Below are positions 30,800 to 38,360 of a stretch of 38,385 nt of DNA, piece by piece. The notes under the pieces were generated by a model. The model did not search any database. It saw nothing but the letters and a program-made list of their open reading frames with translations, and was not told where the DNA came from. The stretch covers positions 1 through 38,385 of the forward strand of contig NZ_NMQT01000080.1 of the NCBI RefSeq assembly GCF_002234405.1. The letters run 5' to 3'. The position numbers were made by a program, and so were the translations under genes. Source of the stretch: Amycolatopsis thailandensis (GTDB taxonomy: Bacteria; Actinomycetota; Actinomycetes; Mycobacteriales; Pseudonocardiaceae). Every line of letters starts with the position of its first letter. The first letter of the stretch is position 1.

Positions 30800-32497
30800 C
30801 TAGACGGGGATGACCGTCGGCACGATCATCGGGCGGCGCCGGTAGGTGTCGGCGACCCAGCGGCCGACGACGCGGCGCACGGCCTGCGCGATGCGGTGCG
30901 TGTCGGTGATGCCCTCGGCCTCGGTCCGCGCGAGTTCCATCTCCACCATCGGGAGCACCGCGTCAAGGGCCTTCGGGTCGTCGGAGAATCCGCGTCCGGA
31001 CACCGTCGGGCGCGTCACCGCCCGGCCGGTGTTCGTGTCCACGGCGACGGTGATGGCGATGAAGCCGCCCTCGCCGAGCACGAGCCTGTCGGACAGCGTC
31101 GACTCGCCGACGTCGCCGACCGAGAGGCCGTCGACGTACACGTGCCCGACCTCGACCCGGCCGGTCCGTGAAGCCTTGCCGTCGACGAGGTCGACCACGA
31201 CACCGTCTTCGGCGATGACCACGTTCTCCGGCGCGACACCGGTGCGCACGGCCAGCTCGCCGTTGGCGCGCAGGTGCTTCCACTCGCCGTGCACCGGCAT
31301 GACGTTGCTGGGACGCACCGCGTTGTACAGGTACAGCAGCTCGCCCGCCGACGCGTGCCCGGACACGTGCACCTTGGCGTTGCCCTGGTGCACGACGTTC
31401 GCGCCGAGCCGGGTGAGGCCGTTGACCACGCCGAACACGGCGGTCTCGTTGCCCGGGATCATCGAGCTGGCCAGCACGACCGTGTCACCGGCGCGGATCG
31501 AGATCTGCCGGTGCTCGCCGCGCGCCATCCGCGAGAGCGCCGACAGCGGCTCGCCCTGCGAACCGGTCGACACGAACAGCACCTTGCTCTCGGGCAGGTC
31601 ACTGGCCTGGTCGAGGTTGACCAGCAGGCCGTCCGGCACGTTCAGCAGGCCGAGGTCGGCGGCGATGCCCATGTTCCGGACCATCGACCGGCCGACGAAG
31701 GCGACCCGGCGGCCGTGCCGCACGGCGGCGTCGAGCACCTGCTGGACGCGGTGCACGTGGCTCGCGAAGCAGGCGACGATGACGCGCTGGCCGACCTTGC
31801 GGACGACGTCGTCGAGCACCGGGCCGATGTCCCGCTCGGGCATGACGAACCCGGGCACCTCGGCGTTGGTCGAGTCGACGCAGAACAGGTCCACGCCCTC
31901 GTCGCCGAGCCGGGAGAACCCGGCGAGGTCGGTCAGCCTGCCGTCGAGCGGGAGCTGGTCGAGCTTGATGTCACCGGTGTGCAGCACGACACCCGCGGGC
32001 GTGCGGATGGCCACCGCGAGCGCGTCCGGGATCGAGTGGTTGACCGCGAAGAACTCGAGGTCGAAGGCGCCGACCTTGCGGCGCTCGCCCTCGCGGACCT
32101 CGATCAGGTTCGGCCGCTGGCGGTGCTCCTTGGCCTTGGCCGCGAGCAGCGCGTTCGTGAACCGGGAGCCGTAGATCTTCAGATCCGGGACGAGCCGCAG
32201 CAGGAACGGGACGGCGCCGATGTGGTCCTCGTGCCCGTGGGTGAGGACGAGGCCGTCGATGTCCTCCAGGCGGTCTTCGATCGCGCGGAAGTCGGGCAGG
32301 ATCAGGTCGACGCCGGGCTGGTCGTCTTCGGGGAAGAGGACCCCGCAGTCGACGATCAGCAGACGGCCGCCGAACTCGAAGACGGTCATGTTGCGGCCGA
32401 CTTCGCCGATCCCGCCGAGCGCGACCACGCGCAAGGCGCCTTCGGGCAGCGCCGGCGGCGGGGTGGTCGGTCCGGGTCCGGTTGGCAATGAACTCAC
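30800..32497 (-). CDS. rnj: Ribonuclease J
   Basis: 565 aa, metallo-beta-lactamase/beta-CASP endo- and 5'-exoribonuclease in RNA turnover and rRNA maturation. Motif HGHEDHIG (87-94), HTGDIKLD, and beta-CASP blocks (FASHVHRVQQVLDAA, STGSQGEP, VHVSGHASAGELLYLYNAVRPSNVMPVHGE) are all present. The C-terminal domain ends RPMIVPTVIPV as in other actinobacteria. Its GTG overlaps the dapA stop (GTGA), so dapA and rnj are translationally coupled, the same order as Mycobacterium Rv2753c-Rv2752c. Confidence 0.95.
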   Translation of the reverse strand: MSSLPTGPGPTTPPPALPEGALRVVALGGIGEVGRNMTVFEFGGRLLIVDCGVLFPEDDQPGVDLILPDFRAIEDRLEDIDGLVLTHGHEDHIGAVPFLLRLVPDLKIYGSRFTNALLAAKAKEHRQRPNLIEVREGERRKVGAFDLEFFAVNHSIPDALAVAIRTPAGVVLHTGDIKLDQLPLDGRLTDLAGFSRLGDEGVDLFCVDSTNAEVPGFVMPERDIGPVLDDVVRKVGQRVIVACFASHVHRVQQVLDAAVRHGRRVAFVGRSMVRNMGIAADLGLLNVPDGLLVNLDQASDLPESKVLFVSTGSQGEPLSALSRMARGEHRQISIRAGDTVVLASSMIPGNETAVFGVVNGLTRLGANVVHQGNAKVHVSGHASAGELLYLYNAVRPSNVMPVHGEWKHLRANGELAVRTGVAPENVVIAEDGVVVDLVDGKASRTGRVEVGHVYVDGLSVGDVGESTLSDRLVLGEGGFIAITVAVDTNTGRAVTRPTVSGRGFSDDPKALDAVLPMVEMELARTEAEGITDTHRIAQAVRRVVGRWVADTYRRRPMIVPTVIPV

Positions 32498-33507
32498 CGA
32501 GGCATGGTCCCTACGCTGGTGTGTGAAGTCGGCGCCGTGTAGGCCGCCGCTGAATCTGCTTGTGCCACTCGTGCACCATGCCAGTCACTGGCGGCGGTAT
32601 CACCGAGCGGCACGCCCCCCTGGGCGAGATCGGCGGAAATCGCCTGGAGCTGGTCTTCGCTCGCGGCCACGATGGGCAGCCGCGGGTCTCCGATGTCGAA
32701 ACCGCGCAGCCGCAGGGCCGCCTTCGAGAAGGCGACGCCGCCGACGCGGGACATCGCCCGCAGGACCGGGAGCATCCCGCGGTGGTTGGTGCGCGCGGTG
32801 GAGGTGTCGCCGGACTCGTAGGCGTCCATCATGCCGCGGATACGGCCGGCCACGACGTGCCCGATCACGCTGACCACGCCCGCGCCGCCGACGGAGACCC
32901 ACGGCAGGTTGAGGCCGTCGTCACCGGAGTAGTAGGCGAGCTGCGAGTTCGCGATGACCTCGGAGCCGGCGATCAGGTCGCCCTTGGCGTCCTTGACCGC
33001 GAGGATGCGCGGATGCTCGGCGAGCCGCAGCAGCGTGTCGACCTCGATGGGGACGATCGAGCGCGGCGGGATGTCGTAGAGCATCACCGGCAGGCCGGTG
33101 GCGTCGGCGACCGTGGTGAAGTGCGCGTAGAGCCCCGCCTGGCTGGGCCGCGAGTAGTACGGCGTGACGACGAGGACGCCGTGGGCGCCGGCCGCTTCCG
33201 CCTGCTTCGCCTGCTCGATACTGTGCGCGGTGTTGTTCGTGCCGGCCCCGGCGACGATCGTCGCGCGGTCACCGACGGCCGCGACGACGGCACGGACCAG
33301 CTCGGCCTTCTCGGCGTCGGTCGTGGTGGGGCTCTCGCCGGTCGTGCCGTTCACGACGAGACCGTCGTTGCCCAGATCCACGAGGTGTTCGGCCAGCTCC
33401 TGCGCCCGCTTCAGGTCCAGCGCGCCGTCGGCGTCGAAGGGGGTGGCCATCGCGGTGAGCACGCGCCCGAACGGTCTTCCCGGCGCTGCGGTGGGTGGAG
33501 TGGACAT
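32494..33507 (-). CDS. dapA: 4-hydroxy-tetrahydrodipicolinate synthase
   Basis: 337 aa; condenses pyruvate with aspartate semialdehyde at the branch to lysine and diaminopimelate. Schiff-base Lys172 (AVKDAKGD), Tyr144 (VMLYDIPPR) and the Thr-Thr pair at 55-56 (NGTTGESP) are present. The protein is about 35 residues longer than usual because of a tail (GDTAASDWHGARVAQADSAAA onward) reaching into rnj. ATG at 33507 is set by TACCTT 6 nt upstream; a AGGAGG further up is too distant to serve as ribosome binding site. Upstream in-frame sequence is unlikely to be coding. Confidence 0.93.
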   Translation of the reverse strand: MSTPPTAAPGRPFGRVLTAMATPFDADGALDLKRAQELAEHLVDLGNDGLVVNGTTGESPTTTDAEKAELVRAVVAAVGDRATIVAGAGTNNTAHSIEQAKQAEAAGAHGVLVVTPYYSRPSQAGLYAHFTTVADATGLPVMLYDIPPRSIVPIEVDTLLRLAEHPRILAVKDAKGDLIAGSEVIANSQLAYYSGDDGLNLPWVSVGGAGVVSVIGHVVAGRIRGMMDAYESGDTSTARTNHRGMLPVLRAMSRVGGVAFSKAALRLRGFDIGDPRLPIVAASEDQLQAISADLAQGGVPLGDTAASDWHGARVAQADSAAAYTAPTSHTSVGTMPR

Positions 33508-33513
33508 GCTGTG

Positions 33514-33519
33514 AAGGTA
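33514..33519 (-). promoter_or_regulatory. -10 element of dapA (leaderless)
   Basis: TACCTT on the minus strand, 6 nt before the dapA ATG. Confidence 0.45.
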
Positions 33520-33618
33520 CCTCCTGCGGGTGCCGAACCCCTTGCCGACGTGGTCGTTCCCTACGAATGCGGGAGATTTTCCGCGACGAAGGCGAGCTCG
33601 GCGCAAACTCTCTGTGAG

Positions 33619-35124
33619 CTATTTGACCTTGGTGGTGATTTGGGAGGTCAGCTGCCCGCCGTCGGTCTTGGCCAGCAGGCACAGATACTCGCGCGAGTAG
33701 TCGTGGTCGTCCTCGCCCAGCGGCCGGTTCCACTCCGCCTCGGTCGGGACGACGGCACGCCAGTAGAGCCCGCTCCGCTGCTGCGCGGGCACCACGTCCG
33801 AGTTGAAGGTGGCCGAACAGACCGCTTCGGCGATCCGGCTCACGACCTCCGCGCCGGGGTACGCGACGACCGTGGCGTCCTTGTCGCCGGCCGATTCGAC
33901 GCCGAGCAGGTCGCCCTTCGCGTAGACCTCGACAAGGTGGTTCTTGGCGCAGTTGCCGCTGGTCTCGCTGTTCATCGTGGTGTTCTCCGCGAGAGGGACG
34001 TTGTAGCAGTCCCCGGACAGGTCGATCTTGAGCTGGCCGTTGATGCCGTAGGTCAGCGTCGGCTGCGCCTGCGCGTTCCCCGCGGGCGCGGCCATCCACC
34101 GGCCGAGGAAGATCCCGCCGACCAGGGCGCCGATCACGGCGACGGCGGCCAGGCTCAGCCACAGCGGACGGAGGTTGCGCTTGGCGGGGGCGGGCGCGAG
34201 CCGGGTCATCGGCTGGCCGGGCTGCATCATCGCCGTGCCGCCCGAGGGCGGGGTCGGCTGGGCCTGGACGCCCTGCGCCGCCGAGAGCAGGCTGCGCACC
34301 TGGTCGTAGGACATCCGCGCTTCGGGCTTGGTGACCAGGAGGCCGAGGATCGCCGCGGCCAGCGGGCCCTGGACCCGGGTCAGATACGGCGCCTCGGTCA
34401 TGATCGCGTGCAGCGTCGCCGCGGTGGTCGAGCGTTCGAACGCGACGATGCCCTCGGCGGCGAAGAACAGCGTCGTGCCCAGGGACCAGAGGTCCGATTC
34501 GGGCATCGCGTCGCGGCCTTCGACCCGTTCCGGCGCCATGAACGCGGGCGAGCCGACGATCATGCCGCTGGTGGTCAGGCGCGGGTCGTCGGCGGCGTGC
34601 GCGATGCCGAAGTCGGTGAGCTTCACGCGGCCGTCCGGCGCGACCATGATGTTCGCCGGTTTGACGTCGCGGTGCACGATCCCGGCGGCGTGCGCGGCCC
34701 GCAGCGCGGACAGCACCCGCTCCCCCACCTGCGCGACCTGCTGCGCGGGCAGGGGGCCGCGTTCGCGGACCAGGTCGGCCAGCGTCGGTGCCTCGACCAG
34801 CTCCATCACGATGTACGTCGCGCCGTTCTCGGTGACGACGTCGTACACGGTGACCACGGCCGGGTCGTTGAGGCGCCCGCCGGAGCGGACCTCGCGCAGC
34901 ATCCGCTCCGAAAGCACCGAGGCGTCCTCGGGGGCATTCGGGAACTTCAGCTCCTTGATCGCCACCTGACGGCCGATCACCTGGTCCTGGGCGCGCCAGA
35001 CGATCCCCATCCCGCCGCGGCCGAGCTCGCCCAGCAGGGCATACCGGCCGGCGACGATCCGCCCGCCGGGGGCCTGGAACGTCTGCTGGGGCGGCCCGTA
35101 CGGACGGGTCTGTTCGTCGGTCAA
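33619..35124 (-). CDS. Ser/Thr protein kinase with septum-formation-like outer domain
   Basis: 501 aa. Kinase domain about 27-285: GELGRGGMG loop, VAIK (Lys57), catalytic HRDVKPAN (151-158), DFG (171-173), activation loop with T184, T185 and S186, and APE (197-199). A proline-rich juxtamembrane linker leads to one membrane helix (about 318-340). The outer part has cysteines and a pattern (GDCYNVPL, NCAKNHLVEVYA, YPGAEVVSRIAEAVC, EAEWNRPLGE, YLCLLAKTDGG) that resembles the Septum_form domain; this is my reading of pattern, not a search result. Start is TTG at 35124 with AAGGAG about 10 nt upstream. Confidence 0.88.
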   Translation of the reverse strand: MTDEQTRPYGPPQQTFQAPGGRIVAGRYALLGELGRGGMGIVWRAQDQVIGRQVAIKELKFPNAPEDASVLSERMLREVRSGGRLNDPAVVTVYDVVTENGATYIVMELVEAPTLADLVRERGPLPAQQVAQVGERVLSALRAAHAAGIVHRDVKPANIMVAPDGRVKLTDFGIAHAADDPRLTTSGMIVGSPAFMAPERVEGRDAMPESDLWSLGTTLFFAAEGIVAFERSTTAATLHAIMTEAPYLTRVQGPLAAAILGLLVTKPEARMSYDQVRSLLSAAQGVQAQPTPPSGGTAMMQPGQPMTRLAPAPAKRNLRPLWLSLAAVAVIGALVGGIFLGRWMAAPAGNAQAQPTLTYGINGQLKIDLSGDCYNVPLAENTTMNSETSGNCAKNHLVEVYAKGDLLGVESAGDKDATVVAYPGAEVVSRIAEAVCSATFNSDVVPAQQRSGLYWRAVVPTEAEWNRPLGEDDHDYSREYLCLLAKTDGGQLTSQITTKVK

Positions 35125-35207
35125 GGTTCGGCGCTCCTTCGGTTCGCGCAGGATGCTAACTCGGACCCGTTCGCGTACCGGAAGGTTCCTCGGACCTGCT
35201 TACTGAA

Positions 35208-35600
35208 TCAGACCGTGACCTCGTGCCCGGATTCCCGGAGCGCCTTCACGGCGCGCTCCAGCTCGGAACCCCGCACCAGTACGTGGTCGGTGTCGAAAGT
35301 GGACAGCGAGAACAGCGCCACCCCGGCGGCGGCCAGCTCGCTCGACAACGCCGCGATGATGCCGGTGAGCGTGAAGGCCAGCGGCCCGCGGACCGACAGC
35401 AGCCGCCAGCCGTCCTCGATGGTGGCCCCGGCGGGCGCGAGACCGGCCGGGCAGATCACCGACAATTCCTCGGGCGTCCGGGTGACGGAGATCAGCACGG
35501 GCTCGCCGGGGTCGAGCAGGTTCGCCGGAACCGGCGCGTCCGGGGCCAGGCGGGCGACCGCGTACTCGCCTGGCCGGACGTCGATCGCGAGGCGTCGCAT
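35208..35600 (-). CDS. ACT domain-containing protein
   Basis: 130 aa. Two ACT-like halves; the second (WRLLSVRGPLAFTLTGIIAALSSELAAAGVALFSLSTFDTDHVLV, about 67-111) is a clear ACT fold, usually a small-ligand or amino-acid sensor. Similar to small stand-alone ACT proteins of unknown ligand. Its ATG shares one base with the thyX stop (TGATG), so it is coupled to thyX. Position beside dapA and thyX hints at an amino-acid regulatory role (inference). Confidence 0.85.
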   Translation of the reverse strand: MRRLAIDVRPGEYAVARLAPDAPVPANLLDPGEPVLISVTRTPEELSVICPAGLAPAGATIEDGWRLLSVRGPLAFTLTGIIAALSSELAAAGVALFSLSTFDTDHVLVRGSELERAVKALRESGHEVTV

Positions 35601-36352
35601 CAGCCTTCGAGGACCTTCGGGCTGGACGCGACCTCGGTGCCGTCGGGCAGCGCGGAGATGGTGAAGTCCGCGAACACGTTGCCCGAGGCCTTCTGCAGCT
35701 CGCGCAGGCAGTCGATGGCCAGGGCGCGGATCTCGACGTCGGCGTGCTCGGTGGCGCGCATCGCGATGAAGTGCCGCCAGGCGCGGTAGTTGCCGGTGAC
35801 CACGATGCGGGTCTCGGTCGCGTTCGGCAGCACCGCGCGAGCGGCCTGGCGCGCCTGCTTGCGGCGCAGGGTCGCGCTCGGCACGTCGGCGAACTTCTCC
35901 TCCAGCCCGGCGAGGAGCTCGGTGTAGGCGTCGACGGCGGCCTGGGAGGCGGCGAGGAACTTCGCGTGCAGCTCCGGGTCCTGCGCGATGACGTCGGGCT
36001 CGACGAACGCGGCGTCGCGCTCCGGCACGTAGCGCTGCGAGAGCTGCGAGTACGAGAAGTGCCGGTGGCGGATCAGCTCGTGCGTCAGCGACCGGGAGAT
36101 CCCGGTGATGTAGAAGCTGACGGAGCCGTGCTCCAGCACCGACAGGTGGCCGACGTCGATGATGTGCTCGAGGTAGCCGGCGTTGGTGGCCGTCTTCGGG
36201 TTCGGCTTCTTCCAGGACTGGTAGCAGGCCCGGCCCGCGAATTCGGCCAGCGCCTCACCACCGTCGGCATCGGTCGACCACGGTACGTCCGACGGCGGGA
36301 AGAACTCCGTCTTCGCGATCAGTTGAACCTTGGGTGACACGGTCTCGGCCAC
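35600..36352 (-). CDS. thyX: FAD-dependent thymidylate synthase ThyX
   Basis: 250 aa, makes dTMP from dUMP with methylenetetrahydrofolate and FAD. Signature RHRHFSYSQLSQRY at residues 95-108 matches the ThyX RHRxxSxNxxSxRY motif (Gln where Asn is usual). LEHGSVSFYI and the ETRIVVTGNYRAWRHFIAMRATEHADVEIRALA block add support. GTG at 36352 has AAGGAG 7 nt upstream; the open frame extends 10 codons further but lacks a better signal. Coupled to the ACT gene. Confidence 0.95.
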   Translation of the reverse strand: MAETVSPKVQLIAKTEFFPPSDVPWSTDADGGEALAEFAGRACYQSWKKPNPKTATNAGYLEHIIDVGHLSVLEHGSVSFYITGISRSLTHELIRHRHFSYSQLSQRYVPERDAAFVEPDVIAQDPELHAKFLAASQAAVDAYTELLAGLEEKFADVPSATLRRKQARQAARAVLPNATETRIVVTGNYRAWRHFIAMRATEHADVEIRALAIDCLRELQKASGNVFADFTISALPDGTEVASSPKVLEG

Positions 36353-36434
36353 GTTCGCACTCCTTTTCGACCCCTGCTCCACGACTCCGGGCAGCGTAAC
36401 CGCAAGGGTCTTTGACGCCGGGGCGACATCACGG

Positions 36435-36478
36435 TGACGTCATGGCCTCCTTGACCGACGTCACCTATGACGTCATAG
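36435..36478. promoter_or_regulatory. GACGTCA operator cluster over the RHH promoter
   Basis: Three GACGTCA motifs: in TGACGTCA at 36435-36442, at 36457-36463 in the promoter spacer, and within a perfect 14-nt palindrome CTATGACGTCATAG at 36465-36478 overlapping the -10. This layout suits cooperative repression by the downstream RHH protein; MetJ, another RHH protein, binds tandem AGACGTCT boxes. The shared thyX side could also be affected. Confidence 0.55.
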
Positions 36479-36479
36479 T
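36451..36479 (+). promoter_or_regulatory. Promoter of the RHH gene
   Basis: TTGACC (36451-36456), exactly 17 nt, CATAGT (36474-36479), then 6 nt to the ATG. The most complete -35/-10 promoter in the window and leaderless. Confidence 0.65.
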
Positions 36480-36485
36480 GGTGTC

Positions 36486-37010
36486 ATGGATCTGACGCCG
36501 TACATCACAAGCCTTCGCGAGGACCTCGCGAACACGGCTTCGGCCGGCGACGAGCAGACGCGGCGCGCTGCCGCGCTGCTGTCGTCGGCGCTGGAGCCGG
36601 CCGCCCGGTTGACCATCATGAACGCCCTCGCCGACCTGGCCGCCGAAGTGACTTCGGCGCTCCCGGGGCACGTCGTCGACGTCCGGCTCGACGGCCGCGA
36701 CGTGCGTGTCGTCGTCACCGGCTCCTCGGAGGGCGCCGAGCAGTCCGCGCCCCGCCACGAGCCGCCGCGGGAGGCCCCGCGCGCGCCCAAGGTGGACACG
36801 GGCGACATCACCCGGATCACGCTACGCCTGTTCGAGCAGGTCAAGGGCCAGGCGGAAGCCGCGGCCGCCTCTCAGGGCGTCTCGCTGAACACGTTCGTCT
36901 CGCAGGCCGTCCAGGGGGCACTGGGCAAGAGCGGGAGCGAGCACTGGCACACCAAGCAGAAGCCGGACGGCGGTGCCGGTTCGCGCCTGCACGGCTGGGT
37001 CCAGGGCTGA
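36486..37010 (+). CDS. Ribbon-helix-helix (HicB-like) protein
   Basis: 174 aa. The N-terminal half has helices followed by a beta segment (VVDVRLDGRDVRVVVTG, about 62-79) and a Pro/Glu/Arg linker; a C-terminal ribbon-helix-helix (ITRITLRLFEQVKGQAEAAAASQGVSLNTFVSQAVQGAL, about 108-146) resembles HicB/Arc-type antitoxin DNA-binding domains. No hicA-like toxin gene is adjacent, so it is better seen as a regulator. It probably controls itself through the palindromes on its promoter, and perhaps the DUF4097 gene 188 bp downstream. Confidence 0.8.
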   Translation: MDLTPYITSLREDLANTASAGDEQTRRAAALLSSALEPAARLTIMNALADLAAEVTSALPGHVVDVRLDGRDVRVVVTGSSEGAEQSAPRHEPPREAPRAPKVDTGDITRITLRLFEQVKGQAEAAAASQGVSLNTFVSQAVQGALGKSGSEHWHTKQKPDGGAGSRLHGWVQG

Positions 37011-37198
37011 GTCTCCTGGGGGCGGAGCTGAGGACGCACCTCGAAAGCAACCAAACGCGTGAACCCGCCCCGGCCGAAGGCCCCGCTATCGCGGTGGCAG
37101 GGCGCCCTCGTCCGCCATCGTGACGGGGAAGACCAGGCAGCGTCCTGCCGACGTCGATCGCGGTCGCGGGTTCACCACCAGACACTGAGGGACAAAAG

Positions 37199-38107
37199 AT
37201 GACCGAGGAAAGCACTCCCGCGGGTGAAGAGACCGTGCGCGTCGAAGACTTCGAGGCCGAGGGCCCGATCGAAATCGACGTCAGCGTGGCCATCGGCCGG
37301 GTGACCATCGAACTGACCGACGAGAGCGGCGTCCACGCCGAGGTCCGCCGGGACGGCGGCGAACAGCAGCCGTGGGTGGACGGGATGACGAGCCTGCTCA
37401 GCTGGGTCGGGGAACGCTTCGGCGACCAGCTCGGCGGTTCGCCGTCGAACCCGGTGGGCGACGCCGTGGCGCAGACGCGGATCGAGAAGACCGGCAACCG
37501 GCTGGTCGTCCAGGCGCCGAAGGCCTGGCAGCTGAAGAACGTCCCGCTCGCCGTGACCGTCCGGGCACCCGCCGGTTCGCATCTGGAAGTGCGGGCAGGG
37601 GCGGCCGACGTCACGGTGACCGGCGCCGCCGGTCGCGCCGACCTCCTCACCGGCGCCGGCAAGATCAGCCTGGAGCGCGCCGACGGGTCGGCGATCGTCC
37701 GCACGGGCACCGGCGACGTCAAGCTCGGAGCGACGGCGTCCGGTCTCCAGCTGCGCACCGGCAGCGGCAACGTCGAAGCGTCCTCGCTCAGCGGTTCGGC
37801 CACGATCGCGACCGGCACGGGCGACGTCTGGCTCGGCGAGGTCGCGGGCGAGGTGCTGGCGCGCACCGGCAGCGGCGACCTCTCGGTGACGGACGCCGCC
37901 TCCGGGGCGCTGGAGCTGACCACCGGTTCGGGCGAGGTCCGGGTCGCGATCCGCGGCGGCGTTCCGGCCGAGATCGACCTTTCGTCGACGACCGGGGCCG
38001 TGTCGAGCGAACTGGACGTCGCGGACAGCGCCCCTGCCGACGTCTCGCTGAAGGTGCGGGCGCGCACCGGCACCGGCGACGCGAAGGTGACCAGCGCGGC
38101 CCGGTGA
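37199..38107 (+). CDS. DUF4097 beta-solenoid protein
   Basis: 302 aa. After an N-terminal region (about 1-100), repeated beta units with GTGDV/GSGNV/GSGDL turns (GAGKISL, GTGDVKL, GSGNVEA, GTGDVWL, GSGDLSV, GSGEVRV, TTGAVSS) run to the C-terminus, the DUF4097/adhesin-like repeat typical of this family. No signal peptide is seen. ATG at 37199 has GAGGGA upstream. The 188-bp gap before it shows no clear promoter, so it may be co-transcribed with the RHH gene. Function unknown. Confidence 0.87.
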   Translation: MTEESTPAGEETVRVEDFEAEGPIEIDVSVAIGRVTIELTDESGVHAEVRRDGGEQQPWVDGMTSLLSWVGERFGDQLGGSPSNPVGDAVAQTRIEKTGNRLVVQAPKAWQLKNVPLAVTVRAPAGSHLEVRAGAADVTVTGAAGRADLLTGAGKISLERADGSAIVRTGTGDVKLGATASGLQLRTGSGNVEASSLSGSATIATGTGDVWLGEVAGEVLARTGSGDLSVTDAASGALELTTGSGEVRVAIRGGVPAEIDLSSTTGAVSSELDVADSAPADVSLKVRARTGTGDAKVTSAAR

Positions 38108-38131
38108 GGCCGCTGACCGCAGGGGGATCGG

Positions 38132-38177
38132 GGGACCTTTGCTCTCACTTTTCCACGGGGGTGGGAGCAAAGGTCCC
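38132..38177 (+). terminator. Terminator hairpin of the DUF4097 gene
   Basis: Arms 38132-38148 and 38161-38177 pair over 17 bp with one G-T; loop 12 nt. It lies 25 nt after the DUF4097 stop. Confidence 0.75.
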
Positions 38178-38201
38178 TTGCTCGTTTTCCGGCGAGGGAG
38201 A

Positions 38202-38258
38202 GTGTCATGAGGGGTCCCCATGGGACGAAAACTGTCCTATGGGGACCCCTCATGACAC
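38202..38258. repeat. Long hairpin, 20-bp perfect arms, 51-nt-core family
   Basis: Arms 38202-38221 and 38239-38258. Core from ATG 38207 is 51 nt and open (MRGPHGTKTVLWGPLMT), with the final ATG-ACA as in the 2.05 and 18.2 kb copies. Confidence 0.75.
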
Positions 38259-38310
38259 CGGGACCCCGGCCTAGCGGGACGCGCGCGCTCATCCGCCCGT
38301 CCCGGGTGCG

Positions 38311-38360
38311 ATGAAGGGCCTTTCATAGCAAAATTTGCTATGAAAGGCCCCTTCATTGCA
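38311..38360. repeat. Long hairpin, 16-bp arms, 50-nt member of the family
   Basis: GGCCTTTCATAGCAAA (38317-38332) and its complement (38334-38349) with one base between; outer parts pair with one deletion (GGG versus GGGG). Restoring that base would give a 51-nt open core. Third hairpin in a row after the DUF4097 gene; the region 38108-38385 contains no gene. Confidence 0.7.

Noticed and set aside
32560..35664. 1034-codon plus-strand open frame opposite dapA and the kinase
   Set aside because: Typical third-position GC artefact; the minus-strand genes have complete catalytic motifs.
36486..38107. HicAB toxin-antitoxin system
   Set aside because: The downstream protein is a 302-aa DUF4097 beta-solenoid, not a HicA-type RNA-binding toxin.
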